From assembly GCA_003139775.1 (NCBI GenBank), contig PLGI01000137.1, positions 1-46,179 of the forward strand: a stretch of DNA of 46,179 nt, written 5' to 3'. Shown one piece after another: positions 28,678 to 40,326 of the stretch (position 1 is its first letter; every line of letters starts with the position of its first letter). The notes beneath the pieces are model-generated. The model worked only from the letters and a program-made list of their open reading frames with translations. It ran no database searches and was not told the origin of the DNA. The stretch is from Syntrophaceae bacterium (GTDB lineage: Bacteria; Desulfobacterota; Syntrophia; Syntrophales; Smithellaceae). The translations under genes and the position numbers were made by a program.

Positions 28678-29910
28678 ATGAAACGGTTTGAAAATATTAT
28701 CGATACCGCAATCAAAGAGTGTATATCGGATATCCACATCACCGGCGAACATCCCGTTGTGTCAAGAAAGAATGGTGATATTCAATTTCACGGTTCCCTG
28801 AAGTGGACCCATCAGGAAATCGATGATCTGACCAAAAAGCTTCTGACACCCCTGCAATTAGACAGACTGCGGCAGGAAAAATCTGTTGATGTTTCCGTTT
28901 CCACCAGCAATGCCCGTCTCCGGGTCAACGTTTTCACCACGATGCGTGGAATAAGTATAGCGATTCGGATTCTTCCTGGTCATATACCGACAATTGAGGA
29001 ACTCAATCTTCACCCCTCACTCCATGATATTTCCAAGATCAAGTTCGGCCTGGTTCTCATTTGCGGCGGCACAGGGGAAGGTAAGACAACGACAATTGCA
29101 GCCATTATCAATGACATCAACAACTCTCATCAGGCACATATTGTCACGATTGAAGACCCCGTCGAGTACCGCTTTCAATCGAAAAAATCCTTCATTGAGC
29201 AACGTGAAATCGGTCCTCATACGCCTTCTTTTAAACAGGGGCTCATCGATGTGCTGCGCGAAGATGCCGATGTTATCGTCGTAGGCGAACTGCGCGAAGG
29301 AGAAACAATGCAGCTCGCTCTCAATGCCGCGGAGTCGGGACACTTGGTCATTGCCACAATGCATGCAGGCAGTCCGGAAGAGGCCATCTACCGCATGTGC
29401 AATGCTGTCCCCGTAGAGGCCCAAACCGAGGTGCGCAACCAGCTGGCGTCTACGCTGGCCTGGATCACTGTTCAGCAACTGGTGTACCTGGAAAAAGCCG
29501 GACAACGCGTCCCCATTCTGACCATTGCTCACGGCACCCAAGCCATCAAGAACATTATTCGCGAAAACAAACTTAACCAGATCAACAACGCCATAGATAC
29601 CTCTAAAAACGAGGGTATGTTTCTGTCCGAACGTTATTTGACACAATATCTGAATACCCGCTCCGCCTTCACCCCCTATGGCAAAATCTTTCGCCCATCA
29701 GCAGAATTGTCGCCGGATAATTTTTATCAGTCGCCGCTGACGGACGAGCCACAGGTAAAGCATGGGGCAAGATACGAAAGGAGAAAGGCATCAAGGCCAA
29801 TCGTCGACGTGTCTGAATCCAGCGACGAAAATGTCGACAATATATTGGATATCAATGATAATATATCGCTACATAAAATTGTCGAAAAGTTGAATAAGAA
29901 TAGCGAGTAA
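28678..29910 (+). CDS. PilT/GspE-family secretion ATPase (PilT-like)
   Basis: CGGTGEGKTTT Walker A, HIVTIEDPVEYRF, DADVIVVGELREGETMQLALNAAESGHLVIATMHAGS. Confidence 0.9.
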   Translation: MKRFENIIDTAIKECISDIHITGEHPVVSRKNGDIQFHGSLKWTHQEIDDLTKKLLTPLQLDRLRQEKSVDVSVSTSNARLRVNVFTTMRGISIAIRILPGHIPTIEELNLHPSLHDISKIKFGLVLICGGTGEGKTTTIAAIINDINNSHQAHIVTIEDPVEYRFQSKKSFIEQREIGPHTPSFKQGLIDVLREDADVIVVGELREGETMQLALNAAESGHLVIATMHAGSPEEAIYRMCNAVPVEAQTEVRNQLASTLAWITVQQLVYLEKAGQRVPILTIAHGTQAIKNIIRENKLNQINNAIDTSKNEGMFLSERYLTQYLNTRSAFTPYGKIFRPSAELSPDNFYQSPLTDEPQVKHGARYERRKASRPIVDVSESSDENVDNILDINDNISLHKIVEKLNKNSE

Positions 29911-30082
29911 AATCTTCAGTCGCTTTTTTTCCTAAAGCTATCAAATGTTTCTGCCCTTATTACTCAAATTGCTACTGAGGGTTGTCTGCTAATAAAGTGT
30001 AAGTAGGATTTGCTTCTTACTGTAAGCAGCATATTTGAACAGTACGAATAATAAATTTCCATCAATGAGAAAAAACTAAAAA

Positions 30083-31243
30083 ATGAACAGGAACATTCTC
30101 TATTTCGACAATGCCGCCACATCGTGGCCGAAGCCGGAAGCAACAATAATGACAGTTGATTCATGCCTGCGGGAAACGGGCGGCAGCCCCGGGCGTTCGG
30201 GACACAGCCTCTCCATCGATGCCGGCCGCGTCATCTTCAACGCCCGTGAGGTCTTGGCCGGACTCTTGGGCATTGACGACCCTCTGCGGATCGTCCTGAC
30301 GAAGAATGCCACGGAGGCCTTGAACATTGCTGTCTTTGGTCTTTTGAAACCCGGCGACCATGTGATCACCTCGTCCATGGAGCATAACTCCGTCATGCGG
30401 CCACTGCGGGCTATGGAGGCAAACGGTGTTGATCTGACGGTTCTTCCCTGTTCCACCGCGGGGGAGCTCGATCCGGGCGTTATCGTACCGGCCATCAAGA
30501 AGAACACGAAGGCCATCTTCCTGACCCACGCCTCCAATGTCACGGGGACGATCATTTCCGTGGCCGATATTGGCAGAATCGCCCGAGAGCACGGCCTTGT
30601 CTTCTGTGTCGATGCCGCCCAGACGGCGGGGACGCTCCCTATTGATATCGGAGCAATGGATATCGACCTGTTGGCCTTCACAGGACACAAATCCTTATTC
30701 GGTCCTCAGGGGACGGGGGGACTGTATATCCGCGAGGATCTTGAGCAGGTTATCTCTCCCCTGATGAGAGGCGGTACGGGCAGTCGGTCGGAGTACGAGG
30801 AACAGCCTGATTTCATGCCGGATAAATTTGAATCGGGAACACCGAATACGTCCGGTTATGCCGGATTGACAGCCGGTATCAACTTTATCCTGTCCCAGGG
30901 ATTAAACACCATCAATGCCCATAAAAAAAGTCTGACAAAACTTTTTCTGCATGGTATCGGAGCTGTTGATGGCGTCACGATTTACGGCCTTAAGGACGCA
31001 TCCAGGCGAATAGCCGTTGTCTCCTTTAACATCCAGGGTATGGACCCGGCAAAAGCAGCGCTGGATCTGGATGAACGATTCGGCATCATGTCGCGACCCG
31101 GCTTGCACTGTGCACCGTCAGCCCATCGGACAATCGGCACATTTCCAACGGGAGCGATCCGTTTCAGTTTCGGCTGGTTTAATACGGATGAAGAAATCTA
31201 TCAAGCCGTGGAAGCCGTCCGGGTTTTGGCAAATCAAAAATGA
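30083..31243 (+). CDS. Class-V aminotransferase-fold cysteine desulfurase family protein (TIGR01977-like)
   Basis: YFDNAATSWPKPE, TKNATEALNIA, HASNVTGT, DAAQTAG, FTGHKSLFGPQGTGGLY, RPGLHCAPSAHRTIGT. Confidence 0.9.
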   Translation: MNRNILYFDNAATSWPKPEATIMTVDSCLRETGGSPGRSGHSLSIDAGRVIFNAREVLAGLLGIDDPLRIVLTKNATEALNIAVFGLLKPGDHVITSSMEHNSVMRPLRAMEANGVDLTVLPCSTAGELDPGVIVPAIKKNTKAIFLTHASNVTGTIISVADIGRIAREHGLVFCVDAAQTAGTLPIDIGAMDIDLLAFTGHKSLFGPQGTGGLYIREDLEQVISPLMRGGTGSRSEYEEQPDFMPDKFESGTPNTSGYAGLTAGINFILSQGLNTINAHKKSLTKLFLHGIGAVDGVTIYGLKDASRRIAVVSFNIQGMDPAKAALDLDERFGIMSRPGLHCAPSAHRTIGTFPTGAIRFSFGWFNTDEEIYQAVEAVRVLANQK

Positions 31244-31451
31244 TATGCCGGAAGAAAAACACATGTAGACAGCATCTGATGGCGCCAATATTTCCTTGAC
31301 ATATAAGAGTTTTCTTCAATATAGTTAGTCTACAGTAATAATTTCTTATACATAATTATCTTCCCCACAGGAACCGGCTCTTTCGGAGTTACAGGTTTTT
31401 TCATAAAATTGTCCAGTCAAGACTATATTTAATTCTCTCGGGTAATAGAAG

Positions 31452-33596
31452 ATGAAATATAAAGATTGCCAACACAAAGATAAAAAGAAGAAACCCAAAT
31501 ACAGCGAAAATGTATGGGTGCGGGAAGTTTTCAGCAATGGCCAGCAATCCCTGCAAAGCATTATTGGAAGCTCTCCTATTCCCGCGTTTATAATCGGGAA
31601 GGACCATCTGATTATCTACTGGAATAAGGCTCTGGAAGAACTAAGCGGAATCAAGTCCGAAGAGGTGGTAGGTACCGGACAGCAATGGAGGGCATTTTAT
31701 AAAAGCGAAAGACCCTCCATTGCCGATTTGCTAGTCGATGGATTTCAAAAAGAGATACGCCATTGGTATGCCGGTAAATTCATCAAGTCAAAATTGATTG
31801 CCGGCGCCTATGAGGCTACCGATTTCTTTCCTGAACTTGGGAAAAAGGGACGATGGCTGCGCTTTACCGCCGCCGTTATCCGGAATTCCAAAGGCGCCGT
31901 TATTGGAGCGGTAGAAACGCTTGAAGATATAACTCAGGCAAAAAGGGCGGAAGAGGCGTTATTGAAAGCTCATGAAGATCTGGAAATTAAAGTAAAAGAA
32001 CGCACGCATAAATTGGCGAAAACCAACAAAGCCTTAAAAGAGACTACAGATCATTTGTCCCTTATCCTCGAGTTCCTTCCTATTGTTTCCTATACCTGTA
32101 ACGCCGATGAAAATTTAACGATTACTTTTGTCAGCAACCGCATCAAAGAAATTACCGGATACACGCCTGAACAATTCACGAACGATCCGACTTTTTGGCA
32201 GAAGCACATCCATCCTGACGAACAAAAAGAGATACTCAAAGAGTTGAAATCGGCCACGCACAAAGGAACTTACAAGTTCGAGTATCGTTTTCAGGCGGCC
32301 GACGGTTCTTATCGCTGGTTTTCCGATCATCGCCGTTTGATCAAGCCGGGCAATCGTTCCCGAAGATATATGGTTGGCGCCTGGCAAGATATAACTGAAA
32401 ACAGGAGAGTTCGTCAGGAGGGGGAACTCCGTATGCAACAGATGATTCAATCCCATAAATTAAAAGCCCTCGGTGAAGTTGTAACGGGAGTCGCCCACGA
32501 AATAAACAATCCGGTTAGTTTTATTGCCAACAACATTCCTCTCTTGGAAGAAATGTGGACTGCCGTGGAACCGATTCTGGCCAGCGATGGAGCCTCTCAT
32601 CCGGATTGGGGTGATAAAGGTATCAGTTATGTGGAAGTCTGTACAAATATGAAAGAAATTATTGAAGAGTTCAAAATAGCTTCCCAACGCATCAAGCGTG
32701 TCATTACGGGACTAAAAGAATTTGCCCGGGTGGATGAAACAGTACAAAAGAAACCGATTCAAATTGAGGAAGTCATTCAGGGAGTTCTGATTATTGTCGG
32801 CGCTCAGGTTCGTAAAACTGTCTCCCGCATCGACCTTTATATAGACAGCGGTTTGCCCACCATTCAGGGACATTTTCAAAAAATCGAGCAGGTAATCGCC
32901 AATCTGCTGATTAACGCGCATCAATCTATTACGCCCGACAGAAAAGGAAGAATAATTATTACTGTAAGAAATATCGAAAGATTGAACGCAATTCTGATCG
33001 AAATTGAAGATAACGGCATCGGTATGAAAAAAGAAGTGCTGGATCATATTTTTGAGCCTTTCTTTACGACTCGCCGGGATCGGGAAGGAACGGGTCTTGG
33101 GCTTTCCATTTCTTATGGACTAATCAAAGAGCATCGGGGAATAATAGGGGTTACTTCCCGTCCCGATATCGGCAGTCGGTTTTTCATCTACCTTCCTTTA
33201 GACGCTAAAACACAAATAAATATTAGTCCAGCCATACTTTGCTGTGATAGTGATGCCTCTTATCTCAATGAACTTAAAATGAGTTTTGTTGATGTTATTG
33301 ACTGGTGCTGCGGTTCTAATGATACCTCCGAAGATGTCATTGCCTATCTGGAAACCCATCCGGAGGTGGATATTTTTATTTCGGAAATCAAACTGCCGGC
33401 AATGAACGGATGGAAACTCACGAAGAAAATCAAAGAACGTTTTCCTCTTCTGTCCGTAATTCTTTACTCATCCGACCCCCTGTCCGAGAAACAAGAAGGA
33501 AGGATAGCCGACAAACCGGATTATCTGCTTAAGAAACCTTTCAGTATGCTGCAATTACAAAATATAATTCGTGAAATGGGAAGGCAGAGATTATGA
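31452..33596 (+). CDS. PAS-PAS hybrid sensor histidine kinase with C-terminal receiver-like domain
   Basis: Two PAS domains, H-box GVAHEINNPVSFI, ATPase DNGIGM/GTGLGLSISYG; C-terminal REC-like ...DIFISEIKLPAMNGW. Confidence 0.9.
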   Translation: MKYKDCQHKDKKKKPKYSENVWVREVFSNGQQSLQSIIGSSPIPAFIIGKDHLIIYWNKALEELSGIKSEEVVGTGQQWRAFYKSERPSIADLLVDGFQKEIRHWYAGKFIKSKLIAGAYEATDFFPELGKKGRWLRFTAAVIRNSKGAVIGAVETLEDITQAKRAEEALLKAHEDLEIKVKERTHKLAKTNKALKETTDHLSLILEFLPIVSYTCNADENLTITFVSNRIKEITGYTPEQFTNDPTFWQKHIHPDEQKEILKELKSATHKGTYKFEYRFQAADGSYRWFSDHRRLIKPGNRSRRYMVGAWQDITENRRVRQEGELRMQQMIQSHKLKALGEVVTGVAHEINNPVSFIANNIPLLEEMWTAVEPILASDGASHPDWGDKGISYVEVCTNMKEIIEEFKIASQRIKRVITGLKEFARVDETVQKKPIQIEEVIQGVLIIVGAQVRKTVSRIDLYIDSGLPTIQGHFQKIEQVIANLLINAHQSITPDRKGRIIITVRNIERLNAILIEIEDNGIGMKKEVLDHIFEPFFTTRRDREGTGLGLSISYGLIKEHRGIIGVTSRPDIGSRFFIYLPLDAKTQINISPAILCCDSDASYLNELKMSFVDVIDWCCGSNDTSEDVIAYLETHPEVDIFISEIKLPAMNGWKLTKKIKERFPLLSVILYSSDPLSEKQEGRIADKPDYLLKKPFSMLQLQNIIREMGRQRL

Positions 33597-34960
33597 GAAT
33601 TCTGATTGTTGATGATGAAGAAGTAGCCCTGAATTCGGTGAAGCGTCTGCTTAAATGGCGGGGCATCAGGAACGTGGATATCTGTAATAACGGCAGGGAT
33701 GCCATTACCAAAATTAAAGAAACGGATTTTGATATTGTGCTTCTTGATCTGCTTATGCCGGAAGTCGACGGCTTGCAGGTTCTGGAATCCGCAAGACCTT
33801 ACCGCCCTCATACCGAATTCATTATTCTCACGGCTATTGATGACATTCCAACCACGGTTAAAGCAATTCGTCTGGGCGCTTATGATTATCTTGTCAAACC
33901 GGTGGATAACGATCTCCTTTTTCTGGCCATTAAGAGAGCCTATGAACGCAGGGGTTTGCTCATCGGTTTATCAGCGACATCTGGGGATAATAAAAATAAA
34001 ATTCCAAATGCCTTTTCTGATATTATTACTCAATGTCCGCAGATGTGTTCCATCCTGTCCTATGCTCAGGTTATGGCCGGAGGCGGCAACCCCATAATGA
34101 TTACCGGAGAATCCGGAACGGGCAAGGAACTTGTTGCCAAAGGCATTCATCAGGCCGGGCCGATGCCCCAGGGTCCATTCATCGCCGTTAATGTCAGCGC
34201 TATTCCGGCCAGCATGTTTGAAAGCCAGTTTTTCGGTCATGCTAAAGGAGCATTTACAGGCGCGGAGACGCCGCACCGGGGCTATTTTGAACAGGCGGAC
34301 GGAGGGACTCTTTTCCTTGACGAAATCGGAGAACTACCGATAGACCTGCAAACAAAACTGCTCCGTGTGCTGGAAGAAAAATCTTTCTATCCTCTCGGCG
34401 CATCAAAGCCGGTCTGGGTGGACGTAAGAGTTATCTCCGCTTCCAACAGTAATATTGAGAAGGACTGCCAGGAGGGCAATTTCAGGCTGGATCTGCTCTA
34501 CCGGCTGAAATCCGTCCATATTCACCTGCCTCCTTTGAGAGAAAGACAGGGAGATATTCCTTTGCTCGCGTCCCATTTTCTACGCAAGGCATGCAGTAAT
34601 TATAATAAAGAGGTTTTCGGTTTCAGTCCTGAGGCCATGGATTTATTAAACGGTAGAGATTACCCTGGCAACGTACGGGAATTGGCTCAAATTATTGAAA
34701 ACGCCGTTTTGCTAACCGACTCCAATCTTATTCTGCCCGGTCATCTCGGAATGATGTCAAATACTATATCCTCTTTAGCGCGCCAATTATGCACATTGAA
34801 AGAAAACGATGAAGCGCATCTGGTCTATGTTTTGACCAATGCTAATGCCGATCGCGGCAAGGTCGCGCAAATTCTTGGAATAACCGTCAGGCAACTTCAG
34901 CGGAAGATCGCCGCCATGAAAAAAAATCCCCAGTGGGAATCAATTCTTCGCGACATTTAA
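33593..34960 (+). CDS. Sigma-54-dependent response regulator (NtrC family)
   Basis: REC VLLDLLMPEVDG, AAA+ GESGTGKELVAK, GAFTGA, C-terminal Fis-type HTH; 4-nt ATGA overlap with upstream kinase. Confidence 0.94.
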   Translation: MRILIVDDEEVALNSVKRLLKWRGIRNVDICNNGRDAITKIKETDFDIVLLDLLMPEVDGLQVLESARPYRPHTEFIILTAIDDIPTTVKAIRLGAYDYLVKPVDNDLLFLAIKRAYERRGLLIGLSATSGDNKNKIPNAFSDIITQCPQMCSILSYAQVMAGGGNPIMITGESGTGKELVAKGIHQAGPMPQGPFIAVNVSAIPASMFESQFFGHAKGAFTGAETPHRGYFEQADGGTLFLDEIGELPIDLQTKLLRVLEEKSFYPLGASKPVWVDVRVISASNSNIEKDCQEGNFRLDLLYRLKSVHIHLPPLRERQGDIPLLASHFLRKACSNYNKEVFGFSPEAMDLLNGRDYPGNVRELAQIIENAVLLTDSNLILPGHLGMMSNTISSLARQLCTLKENDEAHLVYVLTNANADRGKVAQILGITVRQLQRKIAAMKKNPQWESILRDI

Positions 34961-35299
34961 GTCATTCGGGGTGACATAAAGGTCTTAATCGTTAAGCTCC
35001 TATATCTAAAGACTATTGTTTTTTTTTATGTCTGCAAATTTCTTCGAGCGACTTTCCCGGCGACGTTTATTTCGTATTTCCGTTTATTTCCTCTCTTGAT
35101 AATTCATGAATATCCGGCAAAAGACGATAAATTTATTTTTTATCAACCGTATTATTCCATGAGAGTTAGAATCCATAACTATTCAACAACACTGGATTCC
35201 CCCGGCATGCGCCGGGGTTCCCTGCCGGGCGTCGTTGTCCGCGCGCGAAAGAGGGACAGGAAATAAAATACAAAAAAACTTTTTATGGCATGGCCGTTG

Positions 35300-35326
35300 C
35301 TCTTTCCTATTATTGAAAGGAAAGAG
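35300..35326 (+). promoter_or_regulatory. Shine-Dalgarno-sequestering hairpin upstream of the RsbRD_N-like gene
   Basis: CTCTTTCCT (35300-35308) is perfectly complementary to AGGAAAGAG (35318-35326), which holds the SD just upstream of ATG 35332. Confidence 0.6.
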
Positions 35327-35331
35327 TTGTG

Positions 35332-35790
35332 ATGAAAGCTTTTACCGCAAAACTTGTCGATTTAACTCAAAAAAACGCGGAAGCAATCGCCATGCAATGG
35401 GCAAGGGATGTAAAAACTAACGAAAAAACTTATGCCTATCATGAGGCATCTGAGGACAAGATTATTCATCAAGCTAAAGATTTTTACAATAACTTTCAAA
35501 TGATGTTTCTTAATGAATCACCATATGAACAAGCGGAAGAAATTTTCGAAAAGTACGCGGAGGAAAGATACAGGGAAGGAATCCCCCTGCATGAAGCACT
35601 GTATGCCCTGATTTTAATGCGGAGGCATATGTGGTTATACGCGGAATTTCAAGCTATGTTTAATGCAGAGGTAGAGCACCGGCAGGCGGTGGGAAGTCTC
35701 AGCCGTACAATTCTTATGTTCGACTACATTATATATGTTGTTGCCAGAAAATTCTGGAAATTAATGAAACTGGAGTTTATGGCGATATAA
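35332..35790 (+). CDS. RsbRD_N-like stand-alone sensor-domain protein
   Basis: All-helical ~150 aa; PLHEALYALILMRRHMWLYAEFQAMF...SRTILMFDYIIYVVARKF; paralogous to 45554-46072. Confidence 0.75.
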   Translation: MKAFTAKLVDLTQKNAEAIAMQWARDVKTNEKTYAYHEASEDKIIHQAKDFYNNFQMMFLNESPYEQAEEIFEKYAEERYREGIPLHEALYALILMRRHMWLYAEFQAMFNAEVEHRQAVGSLSRTILMFDYIIYVVARKFWKLMKLEFMAI

Positions 35791-35819
35791 AATACGCTGT
35801 GATTGATGGAACAAATTAA

Positions 35820-37596
<1,777 letters not shown>

Positions 37597-37772
37597 TAAT
37601 GAGACTCTCTGAAAAGGAGCGAAGTGAATAACCTAAAGGTCACTGTAGGTTTGAAGTGTAAGTCGTAATGAGACTAAAATTTCAGAAGCAAAGCGCAATG
37701 AAGTTTTTTAGTCGAATTATCCAATAGCCAGAGGCTATTGGAAATGACCCCAGGAGCGCAGCGACGCGGGAT
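37597..37772 (+). repeat. Two tandem two-hairpin elements between atpC and atpQ, the first with a micro-insert
   Basis: TAATGAGACTctctgaaaaggagcgaagtg[aataacctaaaggtcactgtag]gtttgaagtgtAAGTCG; TAATGAGACTAAAATTTCA...TTTTTTAGTCGAATTATCCAATAGCCagaGGCTATTGG. Confidence 0.85.
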
Positions 37773-37824
37773 GAATAGGGAAAGGAACTTAAAACGTAGA
37801 ACATCTCCAGGAGAGTAAATAAAT

Positions 37825-38163
37825 ATGGTTGAAATAAAACGAACACCGGAGACGCGCCGACAGAAAATTGCGGATCGTTTTGCCGAACAGATGGCTAGAA
37901 AAGAGGCACTGCGGCTCAGGGGCCTCCGTCATAAAGGCGAGACTGTCTGGTTCGGATTGGGCATGTTCGGGATTGTCGGCTGGGCCGTCGCTATTCCCTC
38001 GCTGGTCGGCGTTGCGCTGGGTCTATGGATTGACCGCACCTGGCCCAGTCAATATTCGTGGGCGTTGATGTTTCTTATTGCCGGTGTCATAGTCGGCTGC
38101 ATTAACGCTGCTTATTGGGTGAAAAAAGTTCGCAGTAAAATTATTGAGGATGATGATGAATAA
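37825..38163 (+). CDS. atpQ: N-ATPase AtpQ (AtpI-like)
   Basis: Two TM helices with GVALGLWIDRTWP; operon position. Confidence 0.88.
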   Translation: MVEIKRTPETRRQKIADRFAEQMARKEALRLRGLRHKGETVWFGLGMFGIVGWAVAIPSLVGVALGLWIDRTWPSQYSWALMFLIAGVIVGCINAAYWVKKVRSKIIEDDDE

Positions 38164-38467
38164 CTTTATTAACATGAATATGGCCGTCATTTTGGCAGCG
38201 GATTTTTTTGCGGGCATGGTGCTGGGAGCGTTTTATTTTATAGGACTGTGGCGGACTGTGCGGCAGTTGCCATCCATAAAAAGTCCCGCATACCTGCTGC
38301 TTGGAAGTTTAATTTTAAGGATGGCAGTGGTGATGGCGGTATTTTATTTTATTATGGGAACAGGACATTGGGAGCGACTGGCCTCGGCCATGTTGGGATT
38401 TATTATTACAAAAAAGATTTTAACATATCGATTAGGACCGCAAAACGCGGTGGAAACTGTTAACTGA
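38144..38467 (+). CDS. atpR: N-ATPase AtpR
   Basis: Three TM helices with LGAFYFIGLWRTV and GSLILRMAVVMAVFYF; operon position. Confidence 0.88.
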   Translation: MRMMMNNFINMNMAVILAADFFAGMVLGAFYFIGLWRTVRQLPSIKSPAYLLLGSLILRMAVVMAVFYFIMGTGHWERLASAMLGFIITKKILTYRLGPQNAVETVN

Positions 38468-38511
38468 ATAAACTCGGGTGGGCAACATTCGCCGCCGCAT
38501 GGAGATTCCAT

Positions 38512-39237
38512 ATGGAAGTTGTGTCTCTCAATCAGATCAGTCCGGACCAGGTTATAATATGGAGTTGGTGGTTTATCACCATCAATGTGACAATGCTCTA
38601 TACTTGGCTCGTGATGGCAATCCTTGTAGTCGGTTCCTGGTTGGTTACGCGTAACCTCTCGACGGAGATGAACGCATCCCGTTGGCAGCATTTTCTGGAA
38701 GTGATTATTTCCATCATCAGGAATGAAATTAGAGAAATGACCAAAAGAGGAGCGGATAGCTATATCCCTCTGGTCGGAACGCTTTTTCTTTTCATTTGCG
38801 TCTCCAATGTTCTGGTGATTGTGCCGGGATTCGTCGCCCCTACTTCCTCTATTACTACAACAGCGGCACTGGCCACATGTGTTTTTATCGCTGTTCCCTT
38901 CTACGGCATATCCCGCATCGGCTTTGGTCATTATCTGAAGGAATATTTTCAACCCACTTTCATCTTTTTTCCGTTCCATGTCATGGGAGAACTTTCCAGG
39001 ACACTCGCTCTGACAGTGCGGCTTTTCGGCAATATAATGAGTCATGAAAAAGTCATCGGGATACTGCTGGCGGTTACCCCTTTCCTGTTCCCCGTTGTCA
39101 TGCAGGTCCTGGGGCTTTTGATCGGTGTAATTCAGGCCTACATTTTTGCGATACTTTCCATGGTTTATATAGCCTCAGCGCTCAGCGCCGAGGATGATTA
39201 TCCGAAAGAAGTAAAAGAAGAAGGCTCTACAGCCTAA
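38512..39237 (+). CDS. atpB: N-type ATPase subunit a
   Basis: GELSRTLALTVRLFGNIMSHE stator Arg helix. Confidence 0.94.
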   Translation: MEVVSLNQISPDQVIIWSWWFITINVTMLYTWLVMAILVVGSWLVTRNLSTEMNASRWQHFLEVIISIIRNEIREMTKRGADSYIPLVGTLFLFICVSNVLVIVPGFVAPTSSITTTAALATCVFIAVPFYGISRIGFGHYLKEYFQPTFIFFPFHVMGELSRTLALTVRLFGNIMSHEKVIGILLAVTPFLFPVVMQVLGLLIGVIQAYIFAILSMVYIASALSAEDDYPKEVKEEGSTA

Positions 39238-39263
39238 ACAATTTGATTAAAGGAGGAGTATTT

Positions 39264-39530
39264 ATGGATAGTGTAAGTTTGGTCGCGATGGCCTCTATTA
39301 TCGGCGCAGGTTTGGCGATTGGTATCGGTGCAATTGGCCCTGGCTTGGGTATGGGACTGGCTATTGCCCAGGCGCTGGCGGCAATAGCTCAGCAACCGGA
39401 TGAAAGGAACTCTCTGACCCGAACACTTTTTGTCGGATTGGCCATGATTGAATCCGTTGCCATCTATTGCTTTGTTATCTCGATGATCCTGATTTTTGCT
39501 AATCCTTTCTGGAGTCACGTTATAAAGTGA
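39264..39530 (+). CDS. atpE: N-type ATPase subunit c
   Basis: GAIGPGLGMGLAIAQALAAIAQQPDERN...AMIESVAIYCFVISMILIFANPF; AGGAGG ribosome-binding site. Confidence 0.95.
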   Translation: MDSVSLVAMASIIGAGLAIGIGAIGPGLGMGLAIAQALAAIAQQPDERNSLTRTLFVGLAMIESVAIYCFVISMILIFANPFWSHVIK

Positions 39531-39542
39531 GGGGGATGATCC

Positions 39543-40313
39543 ATGCATATCAACTGGTTTGTTTTTTTAGCGCAAATCTTTAATTTCCTCCTGCTCATGT
39601 ACCTGTTGAAACGCCTTCTTTACGGGCGGATCATCAAGGCTATGGATGACCGGGAAGCAAATATTGCCGCGCGGTTTGCCGAAGCCGAGGAGCTGAAGGT
39701 CAAGGCCAACGAGGAAGCCGAACTCTACGAAAAGCGCAATCAGCTGCTTAACGAAACCAAAGACCGGATGCTCAATGAGGCGACAATGGCCGCTGACGCC
39801 AAGCGCAAGGAGTTGATGGAGAAGGTGCGCGTGGAAGTAGATCAGGTCAAAATACGCTGGCAGGACATGCTGTCGCGCGAGCAGGATGCTTTTTTCTATG
39901 ATTTGCGGCAGCGTGCGGCCAAAGAATTATACGCCACGGCGCGCAAGGCTCTCAGAGATCTGGCGGACGCCGATCTGGAGGAGAGAATTGTCGATGAATT
40001 CTTGCGGCGGGTTAAAGCGCTCGATGAGGAAAAAAGCGTTCAGATGCGCAAAGCGATCAGCGGCGGCGGCAATCGCGTGACCATCCAGAGCGCTTTTGGT
40101 ATTCCCGCCCTGAGGCGGACTCAAATCGAGGAAACCTTGAAAAAGCAGATCACCAATGGTTTTACGATCAACTATTTGCAGCAGCCGGAGATTGTGTCGG
40201 GCATTGAAATGCGGGTGAACGGGCATAAGATCGCTTGGAGTCTCAATGAGTATCTGGAAACTCTGGTGGAGAACTTAACCGAAACTCTACAGAAAGAGGC
40301 ACATGCGGCGTAA
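39543..40313 (+). CDS. atpF: N-type ATPase subunit b with delta-like C-terminal extension
   Basis: N-terminal TM plus long coiled coil; C-term VSGIEMRVNGHKIAWSLNEYLETL resembles delta C-term; no separate atpH. Confidence 0.88.
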   Translation: MHINWFVFLAQIFNFLLLMYLLKRLLYGRIIKAMDDREANIAARFAEAEELKVKANEEAELYEKRNQLLNETKDRMLNEATMAADAKRKELMEKVRVEVDQVKIRWQDMLSREQDAFFYDLRQRAAKELYATARKALRDLADADLEERIVDEFLRRVKALDEEKSVQMRKAISGGGNRVTIQSAFGIPALRRTQIEETLKKQITNGFTINYLQQPEIVSGIEMRVNGHKIAWSLNEYLETLVENLTETLQKEAHAA

Positions 40314-40326
40314 TTACACTCGCTGA

